This document shows, piece by piece, positions 7,247-14,810 of a DNA stretch of 20,174 bases (its first letter is position 1; each line of letters opens with the position of its first letter). The DNA lies in NCBI GenBank assembly GCA_018725535.1, contig QLUS01000018.1:1-20174 (forward strand), in the 5' to 3' direction. The notes below the pieces were generated by a model that had not been told where the DNA came from, ran no database searches, and saw nothing but the letters and a program-made list of their open reading frames with translations. Both the position numbers and the translations under genes were made by a program. The stretch comes from Bacillota bacterium. Lineage in GTDB: Bacteria; Bacillota; UBA994.

Positions 7247-7645
7247 TTAGACGCGACGGCGCTTGGGCGGACGGCAGCCATTGTGGGGTACCGGGGTTAC
7301 GTCCTTAATAGAACTAACCTCGAGCCCTGCGGCCTGCAGGCTGCGAATGGCAGCTTCCCGCCCTGAGCCAGGGCCCTTGACATGGACTTCGACTTCTTTC
7401 ATGCCTTGGTCCATTGCCGTCTTGGCACAGGTTTCAGCAGCAATCTGGGCAGCAAAAGGGGTGCTCTTGCGTGAACCCTTGTATCCGGCATTGCCAGCGG
7501 AAGACCACGATATGACATTGCCAGCGCGATCCGTAACAGTGACTACCGTATTGTTAAAAGTTGACCTAATGTGCGCTACGCCAAACTCCACATTCTTGCG
7601 CTCGCGGCGCTTGACTTTAGCCGTAGCAGCCTTACGTTTTACCAT
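7247..7645 (-). CDS. rpsK: 30S ribosomal protein S11
   Basis: This is the complete 132-residue S11 of the 30S platform. Recognisable text includes VEFGVAHIRSTFNNTVVTVTD, GSRKSTPFAAQIAAE, VHVKGPGSGREAAIRSLQAAG and the C-terminal DVTPVPHNGCRPPKRRRV. The start is ATG at 7643-7645, with AAGGAGG upstream. It lies 21 nt from both rpsM and rpsD, the usual alpha-operon order. Confidence 0.98.
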   Translation of the reverse strand: MVKRKAATAKVKRRERKNVEFGVAHIRSTFNNTVVTVTDRAGNVISWSSAGNAGYKGSRKSTPFAAQIAAETCAKTAMDQGMKEVEVHVKGPGSGREAAIRSLQAAGLEVSSIKDVTPVPHNGCRPPKRRRV

Positions 7646-7666
7646 GCGTTTTCCCTCCTCCTTCGA

Positions 7667-8035
7667 CTACTTACGCTTCACACCGACCGTACGGCGGGGG
7701 CCTTTACGGGTGCGAGCGTTAGTCTTGCTGCGTTGCCCGCGTACGGGCAGACCGCGGCGGTGACGTAAGCCACGGTAGGAGCCGATCTCAATTAGCCGCT
7801 TAATGCTAGCTGTGACTTCGCGGCGGAGATCTCCCTCTACGATGTACCCTTTGTCAATCGTCTCACGCAGACGCGACACTTCCTCCTCCGTAAGGTTACG
7901 GACGCGAGTGTCGGGGTTTACTCCGGTAACATGCAAAATGCTGTTGGAACGGCTGCGACCGATACCGAAAATGTAGGTCAAGGCTATCTCTACGCGCTTC
8001 TCTCTTGGCAGGTCAACACCTGCAATGCGAGCCAT
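7667..8035 (-). CDS. rpsM: 30S ribosomal protein S13
   Basis: S13 is a 30S head protein that bridges to the 50S subunit and contacts P-site tRNA. The 122-residue product starts MARIAGVDLPREKRVEIALTY in part, has the GIGRSRSNSIL helix-hairpin-helix-like segment, and ends with the basic GLPVRGQRSKTNARTRKGPRR tail. The start is ATG at 8033-8035, with a GGAGG-type site just upstream after rpmJ. It is the first larger gene of the alpha part of the cluster. Confidence 0.98.
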   Translation of the reverse strand: MARIAGVDLPREKRVEIALTYIFGIGRSRSNSILHVTGVNPDTRVRNLTEEEVSRLRETIDKGYIVEGDLRREVTASIKRLIEIGSYRGLRHRRGLPVRGQRSKTNARTRKGPRRTVGVKRK

Positions 8036-8062
8036 CTCCTCTTATCCACCTCCTGTTAGTGT

Positions 8063-8176
8063 TTATCCTTGCTTCTGCTTATGAGTTGGTTCCTCACAGA
8101 TTACCATGACTCGCCCCTTGCGGCGAATCAGCTTGCACTTCTCGCACATGCGCCTCACTGAAGGTTTGACTTTCAC
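8063..8176 (-). CDS. rpmJ: 50S ribosomal protein L36 (zinc-binding, C+ form)
   Basis: This short gene encodes 37 residues: MKVKPSVRRMCEKCKLIRRK and then GRVMVICEEPTHKQKQG. C11, C14, C27 and H32 form the zinc ribbon of the C+ form of L36. The start is GTG (8174-8176) with AAGGAGG 9 nt upstream, and the stop is TAA at 8063-8065. It sits between infA and rpsM, exactly where L36 is expected in this cluster. Confidence 0.96.
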   Translation of the reverse strand: MKVKPSVRRMCEKCKLIRRKGRVMVICEEPTHKQKQG

Positions 8177-8205
8177 GTCTGTTTGCCTCCTTGCTCCGAA
8201 CAAGC

Positions 8206-8427
8206 CTACTTGTGCCGGTAGATTATTCGTCCGCGGGTTAGGTCGTAGGGGGAAAGTTCCACGGTCACGGTGTCGCCCGGCAAAATGCGAATGAAGTTTA
8301 TGCGTATCTTGCCCGACACGTGAGCCAAAATTCTGTGGCCATTGTCTAGCTCTACCTTAAACATGGCATTAGGCAATGCTTCGGTCACCTTGCCCTTTAC
8401 CTCAATTACATCATCGCGCTTGGTCAT
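8206..8427 (-). CDS. infA: Translation initiation factor IF-1
   Basis: IF-1 is an OB-fold protein that occupies the 30S A site during initiation. The 73-residue product has MTKRDDVIEVKGKVTEALPN, then FKVELDNGHRILAHVSGKIR, NFIRILPGDTVTVELSPYDL and ends TRGRIIYRHK, essentially the family consensus. The start is ATG at 8425-8427, preceded by GGAGG. It lies 28 nt after map. The small KOW-domain gene that some Clostridia carry between map and infA is absent. Confidence 0.98.
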   Translation of the reverse strand: MTKRDDVIEVKGKVTEALPNAMFKVELDNGHRILAHVSGKIRINFIRILPGDTVTVELSPYDLTRGRIIYRHK

Positions 8428-8455
8428 GCAACTATCACTCCTCCCTCACTGCACA

Positions 8456-9202
8456 TCAGAGTCTGGTCAGTATCTCAGGCCCGTTTTCGGTAACCGCCAC
8501 GGTATGCTCAAAGTGGGCAGAACGACCGCCATCTTTAGTTACTACCGTCCAGTTATCCGCAAGCACTTGCGTGAGAGACCCCCCCGCGTTGACCATTGGC
8601 TCGATGGCCAGCACTAGGCCAGGAGCAAGCCTAGGCCCTCGTCCCGGACGTCCGAAGTTAGGCAATTGAGGTTCTTCATGCATGGCCCGGCCAATACCGT
8701 GTCCGACAAATTCCTTAACTACAGAAAATCCGTTTTCCTCGGCATGGGACTGTATGGCGAACGAAATATCGGTTAGGCGCCTGTTCAGTACACATTGCAG
8801 AATGCCTTTCTCCAAACACTCGGCCGTGACCTTGATCAGACGAGCGGAAATATCGTCCACTGCGCCTACGGGGAAAGTGCGCGCTGCATCACCGTAATAC
8901 CCATTGATTTCCGCTCCAATGTCAATACTAATAATATCGCCATCAGACAGCGTTTTCAAACCCGGAATTCCATGGACAACTTCATTGTTAATTGACGTAC
9001 AGATACTAGCTGGATATCCGCGGTATCCTTTGAAAGCAGGCCGCGCACCGCGCCTAAGCATGATGTCCTCAACTAGCTGATTTAGCCTAGCAGTGGTTAC
9101 GCCAGGGACAATGGCCTTCTCCACTTCGTCTAGGGCTTCGGCTACCACCCGCCCGGCTTCGCGCATCATGGTTATTTCACGGTCGGATTTCAGTACGATC
9201 AT
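8456..9202 (-). CDS. map: Methionine aminopeptidase, type I
   Basis: The enzyme removes the initiator Met from nascent proteins in the cytosol. The 248-residue length and absence of an N-terminal extension indicate type Ia. All five metal ligands are present: D94 and D105 (SIDIGAEINGYYGDAART), H168 (VGHGIGRAMHEEPQLPNFG), E201 (LAIEPMVNAG) and E232 (AHFEHTVAVTE). Substrate-site H77 (NEVVHGIP) and H175 are also present. The start is ATG at 9200-9202, which lies inside the end of adk (26-nt overlap) and has only a GGGTAAG-like site upstream, suggesting coupled translation. Confidence 0.97.
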   Translation of the reverse strand: MIVLKSDREITMMREAGRVVAEALDEVEKAIVPGVTTARLNQLVEDIMLRRGARPAFKGYRGYPASICTSINNEVVHGIPGLKTLSDGDIISIDIGAEINGYYGDAARTFPVGAVDDISARLIKVTAECLEKGILQCVLNRRLTDISFAIQSHAEENGFSVVKEFVGHGIGRAMHEEPQLPNFGRPGRGPRLAPGLVLAIEPMVNAGGSLTQVLADNWTVVTKDGGRSAHFEHTVAVTENGPEILTRL

Positions 9203-9857
9203 GTCTTACCCTAAGCAGTTCCCTGAGCCTCTCTGTAACTACGTCAATCGGCAGCAACCCGTCAATATTCTTAAGCAGGCCGCGCTGTCTGTAATGCTCA
9301 ATGAGTGGGGTCGTCTGACGGCTGTAAACAAGCAACCTGCTCCTTACCGTCGCTTCGCTGTCGTCAACGCGCTGGTACAATGCTCCTCCGCACAATCCAC
9401 ACGCTTCGCCTTGCGACGATGGGTGGAAGAGGCGGTGATAGGTGGCACCGCACACCTTACAAACTTGTCGACCGGTTAAGCGCCGTATCAGTTCTTCCTC
9501 CGGCACCTCGATGTTTAACACAGCCGTCAGCCCTTTTCGAAGCTGACCTAGGACATCATCAAGCGCGCCAGCTTGGGGCAGAGTTCGCGGGAAACCGTCA
9601 AGTAGAAATCCGCGTGCGGTGTCGTCGGCCGCTAGGCGTTCGGCTACAATGCCGACGGTTACTTCGTCAGGCACTAGTTCGCCGCGTTCCATAAAGGATT
9701 TAGCGGAGAGACCTAAGGGTGTTTGGGCCTGCACAGCCTGACGGAACATGTCGCCAGTTGAAATGTGGGGCACACTAAACTCCTTGCAGAGCACAGCCGC
9801 TTGTGTACCTTTACCGGCACCGGGGGCCCCTAGGAGAATTACGTTCATCTCGTTCAT
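9177..9857 (-). CDS. adk: Adenylate kinase (zinc-LID type)
   Basis: The enzyme interconverts ATP + AMP and 2 ADP. The 226-residue protein has the P-loop LLGAPGAGKGTQA (8-20), the AMP-binding HISTGDMFR, DGFPRT (88-92 region) and a long LID with C133, C136, C153 and C156, the four-Cys zinc site common in Gram-positive enzymes. Two starts are possible: ATG at 9855-9857 or at 9846-9848, three codons later, which matches most homologues (MNVILLGAPG). Neither has a strong ribosome-binding site; the gene starts 8 nt after the secY stop. The C-terminal tail RVRHDRTEIRP runs 26 nt into map. Confidence 0.97.
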   Translation of the reverse strand: MNEMNVILLGAPGAGKGTQAAVLCKEFSVPHISTGDMFRQAVQAQTPLGLSAKSFMERGELVPDEVTVGIVAERLAADDTARGFLLDGFPRTLPQAGALDDVLGQLRKGLTAVLNIEVPEEELIRRLTGRQVCKVCGATYHRLFHPSSQGEACGLCGGALYQRVDDSEATVRSRLLVYSRQTTPLIEHYRQRGLLKNIDGLLPIDVVTERLRELLRVRHDRTEIRP

Positions 9858-9865
9858 CCCGCAGC

Positions 9866-11125
9866 CTACTTCATAAAGCCGCTGTAATTGCGCATGACGA
9901 GATGACCCTCAATTTGCTTCATGGTCTCAAGCGCCACACCCACTACGATCAAGAGTGCGGTTCCGCCAATGCCGATGTTCACTCTCACCACGCCGGAAAG
10001 AGCAAGCGGCAGGATGACGATCAGCGCTAAGAATGCGGAACCCACTAGCGTCAAGCGGTTTACCACCCGGAAAAGAAAATTCGCAGTCGTACGCCCCGGT
10101 CGCACGCCGGGGATGGCCCCACCGTGCTTCTGCATGTTCTCCGCCATGTCCTTGGGGTTAAACTGCAGGAACGTATAGAAGTAGCTGAATACGAAAATCA
10201 GGAACACATACAGCACGTTATGCAGCCATCCACCAAACGCCAGCGCCTCTGCTATGCCTTGCACCCACTCCGCTCTGGTGAACTGAGTAATTACTTGCGG
10301 GAACATCAAAAGTGATGAGGCAAAGATAACGGGGATAACGCCCGCCTGGTTAACGCGCAAAGGGATGTGAGTGGTCTGCCCACCGTACATCTTGCGTCCG
10401 ACCACGCGCTTGGCATACTGCACAGGGATGCGGCGCTGACCTTCCTGCACCCACACCACACCGGCAATAACCACCAGTGTCAGTGCCCCTAGCAGCACTA
10501 CCGTGAAAATGTTAAGTGTCCCCTCACGCAGGAATTCAACCAAACTAGTAAGCGTGCCTGGCAGCTGCGATACGATGTTGGCGAAAATTACCAGAGAAAT
10601 GCCGTTGCCAATGCCTTTCTCGGTAATCAACTCGCCTAGCCACATCACCATGGTCGCGCCCGCTGTAAAGCTGGTGGCGGTGAGCAGTGCACTGAGCTGT
10701 CCACCCATCAGCGCGCCCTCATTGGCTAGCCCGATGGAGGTGGCATAGCCTTGAACGAAGGCTAGGACTACTGTGCCGTAGCGTGTGTAACTATTGAGTT
10801 TCTTACGGCCCTCTTCGCCCTCTTTGGCCAAGGCCTCCCAGCTAGGGATGATCGCCTGCAATAGGCTAACGATAATGCTTGCCGTAATGTACGGCCCAAT
10901 TGTAAGTGTGAATATCGAGAGATTAGCCAGAGCACCGCCTGAGATCACGTCCAGAAGCCCGAACAGCCCGCCCTGCCCTTCCATAAACTGCGCCATGGTG
11001 AGGCGGTCAGCCCCGGGGACGGGGATGAAATTGCCAAACCGGATGATCAGGAAGACGCCGAGCGTATACATAATGCGCTTGCGTAGTTCTTCGATGCGCC
11101 ATACATTGCGTAGGCTCGCGAGCAT
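9866..11125 (-). CDS. secY: Protein translocase subunit SecY
   Basis: SecY is the channel subunit of the Sec translocon in the cytoplasmic membrane. The 419-residue protein has about ten hydrophobic segments, the N-terminal ELRKRIMYTLGVFLIIRFGNFIPVPG in parts, GLLDVISGGALANLSIFTLTIGPYI (plug and TM2 region, in parts), GIGNGISLVIFANI, the cytoplasmic loop RRIPVQYAKR and a C-terminal QIEGHLVMRNYSGFMK. The ATG directly abuts the rplO stop (TAGATG), indicating coupled translation; AGAGG lies upstream in rplO. Position between rplO and adk is standard. Confidence 0.98.
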   Translation of the reverse strand: MLASLRNVWRIEELRKRIMYTLGVFLIIRFGNFIPVPGADRLTMAQFMEGQGGLFGLLDVISGGALANLSIFTLTIGPYITASIIVSLLQAIIPSWEALAKEGEEGRKKLNSYTRYGTVVLAFVQGYATSIGLANEGALMGGQLSALLTATSFTAGATMVMWLGELITEKGIGNGISLVIFANIVSQLPGTLTSLVEFLREGTLNIFTVVLLGALTLVVIAGVVWVQEGQRRIPVQYAKRVVGRKMYGGQTTHIPLRVNQAGVIPVIFASSLLMFPQVITQFTRAEWVQGIAEALAFGGWLHNVLYVFLIFVFSYFYTFLQFNPKDMAENMQKHGGAIPGVRPGRTTANFLFRVVNRLTLVGSAFLALIVILPLALSGVVRVNIGIGGTALLIVVGVALETMKQIEGHLVMRNYSGFMK

Positions 11126-11566
11126 CTAAATCACCTCTACTTGGCCGCCGGCAGCAGCTATCTTCTCGGCAGCCGACTTGCTGAAAGCAGTAGCTTTAAC
11201 CGTAAGGGGCTTAGTGATATCGCCTGTCCCGAGAATCTTGACGCCATCTAGGGAGTTCTTCACCAAACCGGCGGCCTGCAGTGAGCTAAGCTCCACGATG
11301 CTGCCCGACGGGAACATTTCGAGGTCCTGCACATTGACTAAGGCAAAGAATGTTTTCCATTTATTGTTGAATCCACGCTTAGGCAAGCGCCGATAGAGAG
11401 GCATTTGGCCACCCTCAAAACCTGGTCGTACGCCTCCGCCGGTACGCGCCCATTGACCCTTGGTACCTCGCCCTGAAGTCTTGCTTAGGCCCGAGCCGTG
11501 GCCGCGGCCCACACGTTTGCGCGCCTGGCGTGAACCCTCTTGCGGTTGTAAATTGTGGAGTTTCAT
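11126..11566 (-). CDS. rplO: 50S ribosomal protein L15
   Basis: This is the 146-residue L15, a late-assembly protein of the large subunit. The N-terminal MKLHNLQPQEGSRQARKRVG, the Gly/Arg-rich extended region (RGHGSGLSKTSGRGTKGQ and GFEGGQMPLYRRLPKRGF) and the globular C-terminus (ITKPLTVKATAFSKSAAEKI) are characteristic. The start is ATG at 11564-11566 with GGAGG 7-8 nt upstream. The stop codon TAG abuts the secY ATG. Confidence 0.98.
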   Translation of the reverse strand: MKLHNLQPQEGSRQARKRVGRGHGSGLSKTSGRGTKGQWARTGGGVRPGFEGGQMPLYRRLPKRGFNNKWKTFFALVNVQDLEMFPSGSIVELSSLQAAGLVKNSLDGVKILGTGDITKPLTVKATAFSKSAAEKIAAAGGQVEVI

Positions 11567-11588
11567 TTTTGCACCTCCTCGTCTCCTA

Positions 11589-11768
11589 TTAGCTTTCGAC
11601 TACTTTGACGAGATGACTGACTTTCTCGACCATGCCGCGTATCGCCTGAGTATCTTCATGCTCTACAGTGCGGTATGTCTTAGTGAGGCCTAACGCGCGG
11701 CAAGTCGCTCTTTGGTCTTCGGGGCGGCCGATAAGGCTACGCACTAGGGTAATCTGCAATTTGGCCAT
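11589..11768 (-). CDS. rpmD: 50S ribosomal protein L30
   Basis: This short gene encodes 59 residues beginning MAKLQITLVRSLIGRPEDQR and continuing CRALGLTKTYRTVEHEDTQA, then IRGMVEKVSHLVKVVES. The SLIGRP...LGL pattern and the IRGMVxKVxHLV helix identify bacterial L30. The start is ATG at 11766-11768, with GGAGG upstream, and the stop is TAA at 11589-11591. It fills the gap between rpsE and rplO, its expected place in the spc operon. Confidence 0.96.
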   Translation of the reverse strand: MAKLQITLVRSLIGRPEDQRATCRALGLTKTYRTVEHEDTQAIRGMVEKVSHLVKVVES

Positions 11769-11780
11769 CGTGCCTGCCTC

Positions 11781-12281
11781 CTATCCTAACAACGACTCTA
11801 GCGTAATGCCGCGCAGCTTAGCCACTTGCTCGGGAGTCCGAAGGGACTTAAGCCCCGACAAAGTCGCCTGTGCCATATTCATGGCATTAGATGAGCCCAA
11901 AGACTTGGTGAGAATGTCGCGCACACCCGCAAGCTCCAAAATCGCGCGCACAGCACCGCCGGCTATGACACCTGTACCTGCAGATGCCGGCTTCATCAGG
12001 ACTCTCCCGGCACCCGCAACACCGGTGACCTCGTGTGGGATGCTAGTTTCAGCTAAGGGGACCGTGATCAGGTTTTTCTTACCGTCCTCCGTGGCCTTAC
12101 GGATAGCTTCCACTACCTCCTTGGCCTTGCCAAGTCCTACCCCTACGCGACCTTTGCCGTCGCCGACAGTGACTAAGGCACTAAAGCTCGAGTCGCGGCC
12201 ACCCTTACGAGTTTTACTGACGCGTTTCACGACGATAACCTTTTCGGTAAGATCGTGTTTACTTAGCCCATTGCGTTCCAA
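11781..12281 (-). CDS. rpsE: 30S ribosomal protein S5
   Basis: S5 is important for decoding fidelity and mRNA helicase activity at the entry channel. The 166-residue protein has the dsRBD-like half (VIVVKRVSKTRKGGRDSSFS, VGDGKGRVGVGLGKAKEVVEA in parts) and the C-terminal half (PLAETSIPHEVTGVAGAGRV, KPASAGTGVIAGGAVRAILE). The start codon is TTG (12279-12281): GGAGG lies 7 nt upstream, and the only nearby ATG is out of frame. TTG in an abundant r-protein gene is uncommon. Confidence 0.97.
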   Translation of the reverse strand: MERNGLSKHDLTEKVIVVKRVSKTRKGGRDSSFSALVTVGDGKGRVGVGLGKAKEVVEAIRKATEDGKKNLITVPLAETSIPHEVTGVAGAGRVLMKPASAGTGVIAGGAVRAILELAGVRDILTKSLGSSNAMNMAQATLSGLKSLRTPEQVAKLRGITLESLLG

Positions 12282-12301
12282 TTTTCCCCCTCCTTCTGCT
12301 G

Positions 12302-12664
12302 CTAGAACTCTAGCCCAGCTGCGCGCGCAGCTTCAGCTAATGCCGCGACGCGCCCATGGTAGAGGTATCCGCCGCGATCGAAGACGATCTTACTTAAGCC
12401 TATGACCAAAGCTCTTTCCGCCACTAACTTGCCCACGGCCGTTGCGGCCTCTACGCCGCTCGCAGCCGCGCCCTTGAGTTCGGGACTCAGGGTGGAAGCG
12501 CTGACAAGCGTGTGGCCGGTCGTGTCATTTATGATCTGAGCGTAGATATGACGGGAACTGCGAAACACATTTAAACGTGGGCGCGCCTCTGTCCCGCTAA
12601 GGGACTTACGCACACGCAAGTGACGTTTCCTGCGAATTTTGTTCTTATCTAGCTGCTGTAACAC
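12302..12664 (-). CDS. rplR: 50S ribosomal protein L18
   Basis: L18 binds 5S rRNA and brings it to the central protuberance together with L5. The 120-residue protein shows NKIRRKRHLRVRKSLSGT, then RPRLNVFRSSRHIYAQIIND, TLVSASTLSPEL and the C-terminal VFDRGGYLYHGRVAALAEAA, RAAGLEF. The start is GTG (12662-12664) with AAAGGAG about 10 nt upstream. It lies between rplF and rpsE. Confidence 0.98.
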   Translation of the reverse strand: MLQQLDKNKIRRKRHLRVRKSLSGTEARPRLNVFRSSRHIYAQIINDTTGHTLVSASTLSPELKGAAASGVEAATAVGKLVAERALVIGLSKIVFDRGGYLYHGRVAALAEAARAAGLEF

Positions 12665-12695
12665 TGTTGGCTCACTCCTTTCCGTGGCTCAAAGA

Positions 12696-13256
12696 CTATT
12701 TCGAGGTCTTGCCAGCCTTGCGTCTGATCTTCTCCCCTACGTAGGCAATGCCCTTACCGAGATAGGGTTCCGGTTCGCGCACACCGCGAATAGTCGCGGC
12801 CATCTGCCCAACCATCTCCTTGTCATTACCGGAGACAGTGATGAGCGGAATATTGCCAAAGGGGGGCTTAGCTACGATTTCTGCTTTAAACTCAATCCCC
12901 GCCGGAGGGTCAATCTCTACCGGATGGGAATATCCCACCGCCAGGACGAGCTTCTTACTCTGCACATTAGCGCGCCAACCGATGCCGGCAGCTTCAAGCT
13001 TCTTCTCGTATCCTTTGGTGACTCCGTCGATCATATTGGCAATGACGGTGCGGGTAACACCATGCAACGAGCGGTGCAGGGGACTATCTGACATGCGCTT
13101 AACGGCTACCTCAGTCTTGCTAAGTTCGATACCTACCTCAGGATGCAATTCGCGCTTAAGCAAACCTCTAGGGCCCGTCACGGTAATCGTCTGGCCGTTA
13201 AGCGTAACTTCTACCTTGGGCGGTATTGCGATGGGCTTTTTGCCGATTCTAGACAT
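12696..13256 (-). CDS. rplF: 50S ribosomal protein L6
   Basis: L6 lies near the sarcin-ricin loop at the factor-binding site. The 186-residue protein starts MSRIGKKPIAIPPKVEVTLN and carries VTGPRGLLKRELHP, GWRANVQSKKLVLAVGYSHP and the C-terminal YLGKGIAYVGEKIRRKAGKT motif. It is slightly longer than the usual 178-180 residues because of a short C-terminal extension. The start is ATG at 13254-13256, with AGGAG upstream. Confidence 0.98.
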   Translation of the reverse strand: MSRIGKKPIAIPPKVEVTLNGQTITVTGPRGLLKRELHPEVGIELSKTEVAVKRMSDSPLHRSLHGVTRTVIANMIDGVTKGYEKKLEAAGIGWRANVQSKKLVLAVGYSHPVEIDPPAGIEFKAEIVAKPPFGNIPLITVSGNDKEMVGQMAATIRGVREPEPYLGKGIAYVGEKIRRKAGKTSK

Positions 13257-13271
13257 GCAAGTCTCTCCTCC

Positions 13272-13670
13272 CTACCAGACGTAGCAGATGATTTCGCCGC
13301 CAAGGTTTTTGGCCCTGGCCTGGCGGTCTGTCATCAGCCCGTGCGAAGTGGAAACAATGGCAATGCCTAACCCACCCAATACACGTGGGAGTTCGTCTTT
13401 GCGTGCATAGACACGCAGACCGGGCTTGCTGATGCGCTTTACCCCGCAAATGACGCGCTGTTTGTTGGCACCATACTTCAGGACTATTTTCAGGACGCCC
13501 TGCTTGTCGTCGTCCTGCCACGCGAAGTCGCGAATAAAACCCTCTGCCTTAAGAATCTCTGCTAGACTCCGCTGCATGGTCGAGCCTGGCATCTCTACGA
13601 TCTCGTGCAGCGCGTCATTAGCATTGCGCACCCTTGTCAACATGTCAGCGATTGGATCTGTCATAACCAT
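13272..13670 (-). CDS. rpsH: 30S ribosomal protein S8
   Basis: S8 binds the central domain of 16S rRNA and in E. coli also represses the spc operon mRNA near rplE. The 132-residue product contains MTDPIADMLTRVRNANDALH and ends ARAKNLGGEIICYVW; GLRVYARKDELPRVLGGLG and AIVSTSHGLMTDRQA are the conserved RNA-binding C-terminal half. I chose the ATG at 13668-13670 (GGAGG 11 nt upstream) over an ATG two codons later, which most homologues would use; the sites are hard to separate. Confidence 0.97.
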   Translation of the reverse strand: MVMTDPIADMLTRVRNANDALHEIVEMPGSTMQRSLAEILKAEGFIRDFAWQDDDKQGVLKIVLKYGANKQRVICGVKRISKPGLRVYARKDELPRVLGGLGIAIVSTSHGLMTDRQARAKNLGGEIICYVW

Positions 13671-13704
13671 TACGTGTCAAACCTCCTTCCTAAGTGAAGG
13701 GCCC

Positions 13705-13890
13705 TTACCAACTGGCCTTCTTGACGCCGGGAATCTGACCCTCATGGGCTAGTTCGCGAAAGCATATCCTGCATACTCCGAACTTGCGCATGTAGGCGTG
13801 TGGACGGCCGCAAATCCGGCAGCGATTATATCTGCGCACAGGAAACTTCTGTTCTCTGGCCTGTTTGATAATCATCGACTTCTTGGCCAC
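13705..13890 (-). CDS. rpsN: 30S ribosomal protein S14 type Z (zinc-binding)
   Basis: This is the short 61-residue zinc form of S14, found in the 30S head. C24, C27, C40 and C43 (NRCRICGRPHAYMRKFGVCR) form the zinc ribbon, and the C-terminus FRELAHEGQIPGVKKASW is the family consensus. The start is GTG (13888-13890) with GGAGG 7 nt upstream. It lies between rplE and rpsH as expected. The zinc-independent long form is not in this window. Confidence 0.98.
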   Translation of the reverse strand: MAKKSMIIKQAREQKFPVRRYNRCRICGRPHAYMRKFGVCRICFRELAHEGQIPGVKKASW

Positions 13891-13907
13891 TTCTTCTCCT
13901 CCTTTAC

Positions 13908-14447
13908 TTACGCGCGAAACGGCATGCCGAGCTTCGCGAGCAATTCTTTCGCTTCCTCATCAGTTTTGGCTGTAGTCACGATAGTGATGTCCATACCCTG
14001 AACCTGATCGACCTTGTCATAGTCAATCTCGGGGAAGATAAGCTGCTCTTTGACGCCGAGCGTGTAGTTGCCGCGTCCGTCAAAGGACTTCGGGGAAACG
14101 CCTCTGAAGTCGCGCACGCGGGGAAGGTTAATGTTAATGAATTTGTCAAGAAACTCATACATGCGGTCGCCGCGCAGTGTAACTTTTGCCCCAATGGCCA
14201 TGCCTTCACGCAGCTTAAAATTCGAGATGCTCTGACGCGCACGCGTAATTATCGGTTTTTGTCCGGCAATTGCGGCGAGGTCTTTGGCTGCAGCGTCTAG
14301 GATTTTGCTGTTGCTGATGGCTTTCCCTACGCCCATATTGAGTACGACTTTCTCAAGGCGAGGTATCTGCATGTCGTTCTCATAGCCAAACTTGGTCTTA
14401 AGGGCTGACCGTACGTCCTTTTGGTACTTTTCCTTTAACCTTGTCAC
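13908..14447 (-). CDS. rplE: 50S ribosomal protein L5
   Basis: L5 binds 5S rRNA and P-site tRNA in the central protuberance. The 179-residue protein has MQIPRLEKVVLNMGVGKAIS, AIAGQKPIITRARQSISNFK, the LPRVRDFRGVSPKSFDGRGN loop and GMDITIVTTAKTDEEAKELL near the end. The start is GTG at 14445-14447, with a G-rich site (GGGGGG) 7 nt upstream. It follows rplX by 16 nt. Confidence 0.98.
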   Translation of the reverse strand: MTRLKEKYQKDVRSALKTKFGYENDMQIPRLEKVVLNMGVGKAISNSKILDAAAKDLAAIAGQKPIITRARQSISNFKLREGMAIGAKVTLRGDRMYEFLDKFININLPRVRDFRGVSPKSFDGRGNYTLGVKEQLIFPEIDYDKVDQVQGMDITIVTTAKTDEEAKELLAKLGMPFRA

Positions 14448-14463
14448 AGGCTAGCCCCCCTCT

Positions 14464-14784
14464 CTACTTGTCGATGTTCTCGCCACACTTCTTGCAGGCG
14501 CGAACGAACTTACCGTCTGTCATTGGCTTGTGAGACACCCGGGTGGGCTTCTTGCAACTGCCGCAGACAATCATTACGTTAGAGCTGTGAATGGGAGCCG
14601 CTTGCTTAATGATGCCGCCCTGGGGCACCTCGCGCGTGGGCTTACGGTGACGGCTCACGATATTTACGCCCTCCACTACCACACGCCCTTTGTGTGGAAG
14701 GGAGTGCAGCACTTTGCCCTTCTTGCCCTCGTCCTTACCAGTGAGGACAATCACATGGTCGTCCTTACGAACATGAAGTTTCAC
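14464..14784 (-). CDS. rplX: 50S ribosomal protein L24
   Basis: L24 starts 50S assembly and sits by the tunnel exit. The 106-residue product begins (M)KLHVRKDDHVIVLTGKDEG with a KOW motif at about 4-31. The C-terminal part has C74, C77, C97 and C100 (CGSCKKPTR...CKKCGE), a zinc-ribbon pattern present in some L24 proteins. I chose the GTG at 14782-14784: a GTG 12 nt upstream overlaps the GGAGG ribosome-binding site and so is not usable, and the chosen start gives the family N-terminus. Confidence 0.95.
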   Translation of the reverse strand: MKLHVRKDDHVIVLTGKDEGKKGKVLHSLPHKGRVVVEGVNIVSRHRKPTREVPQGGIIKQAAPIHSSNVMIVCGSCKKPTRVSHKPMTDGKFVRACKKCGENIDK

Positions 14785-14810
14785 GGATTGTGGCACCTCC
14801 TCTGCTCCGC

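Noticed and set aside
8428..8455. Possible small KOW-domain gene between map and infA, as in some Clostridia
   Set aside because: The spacer is 28 nt and cannot hold it.
12639..13091. Plus-strand open frame of about 150 codons opposite rplF
   Set aside because: It is antisense to a conserved gene with no ribosome-binding site or recognisable homology; other long antisense frames in the window are the same kind of shadow.
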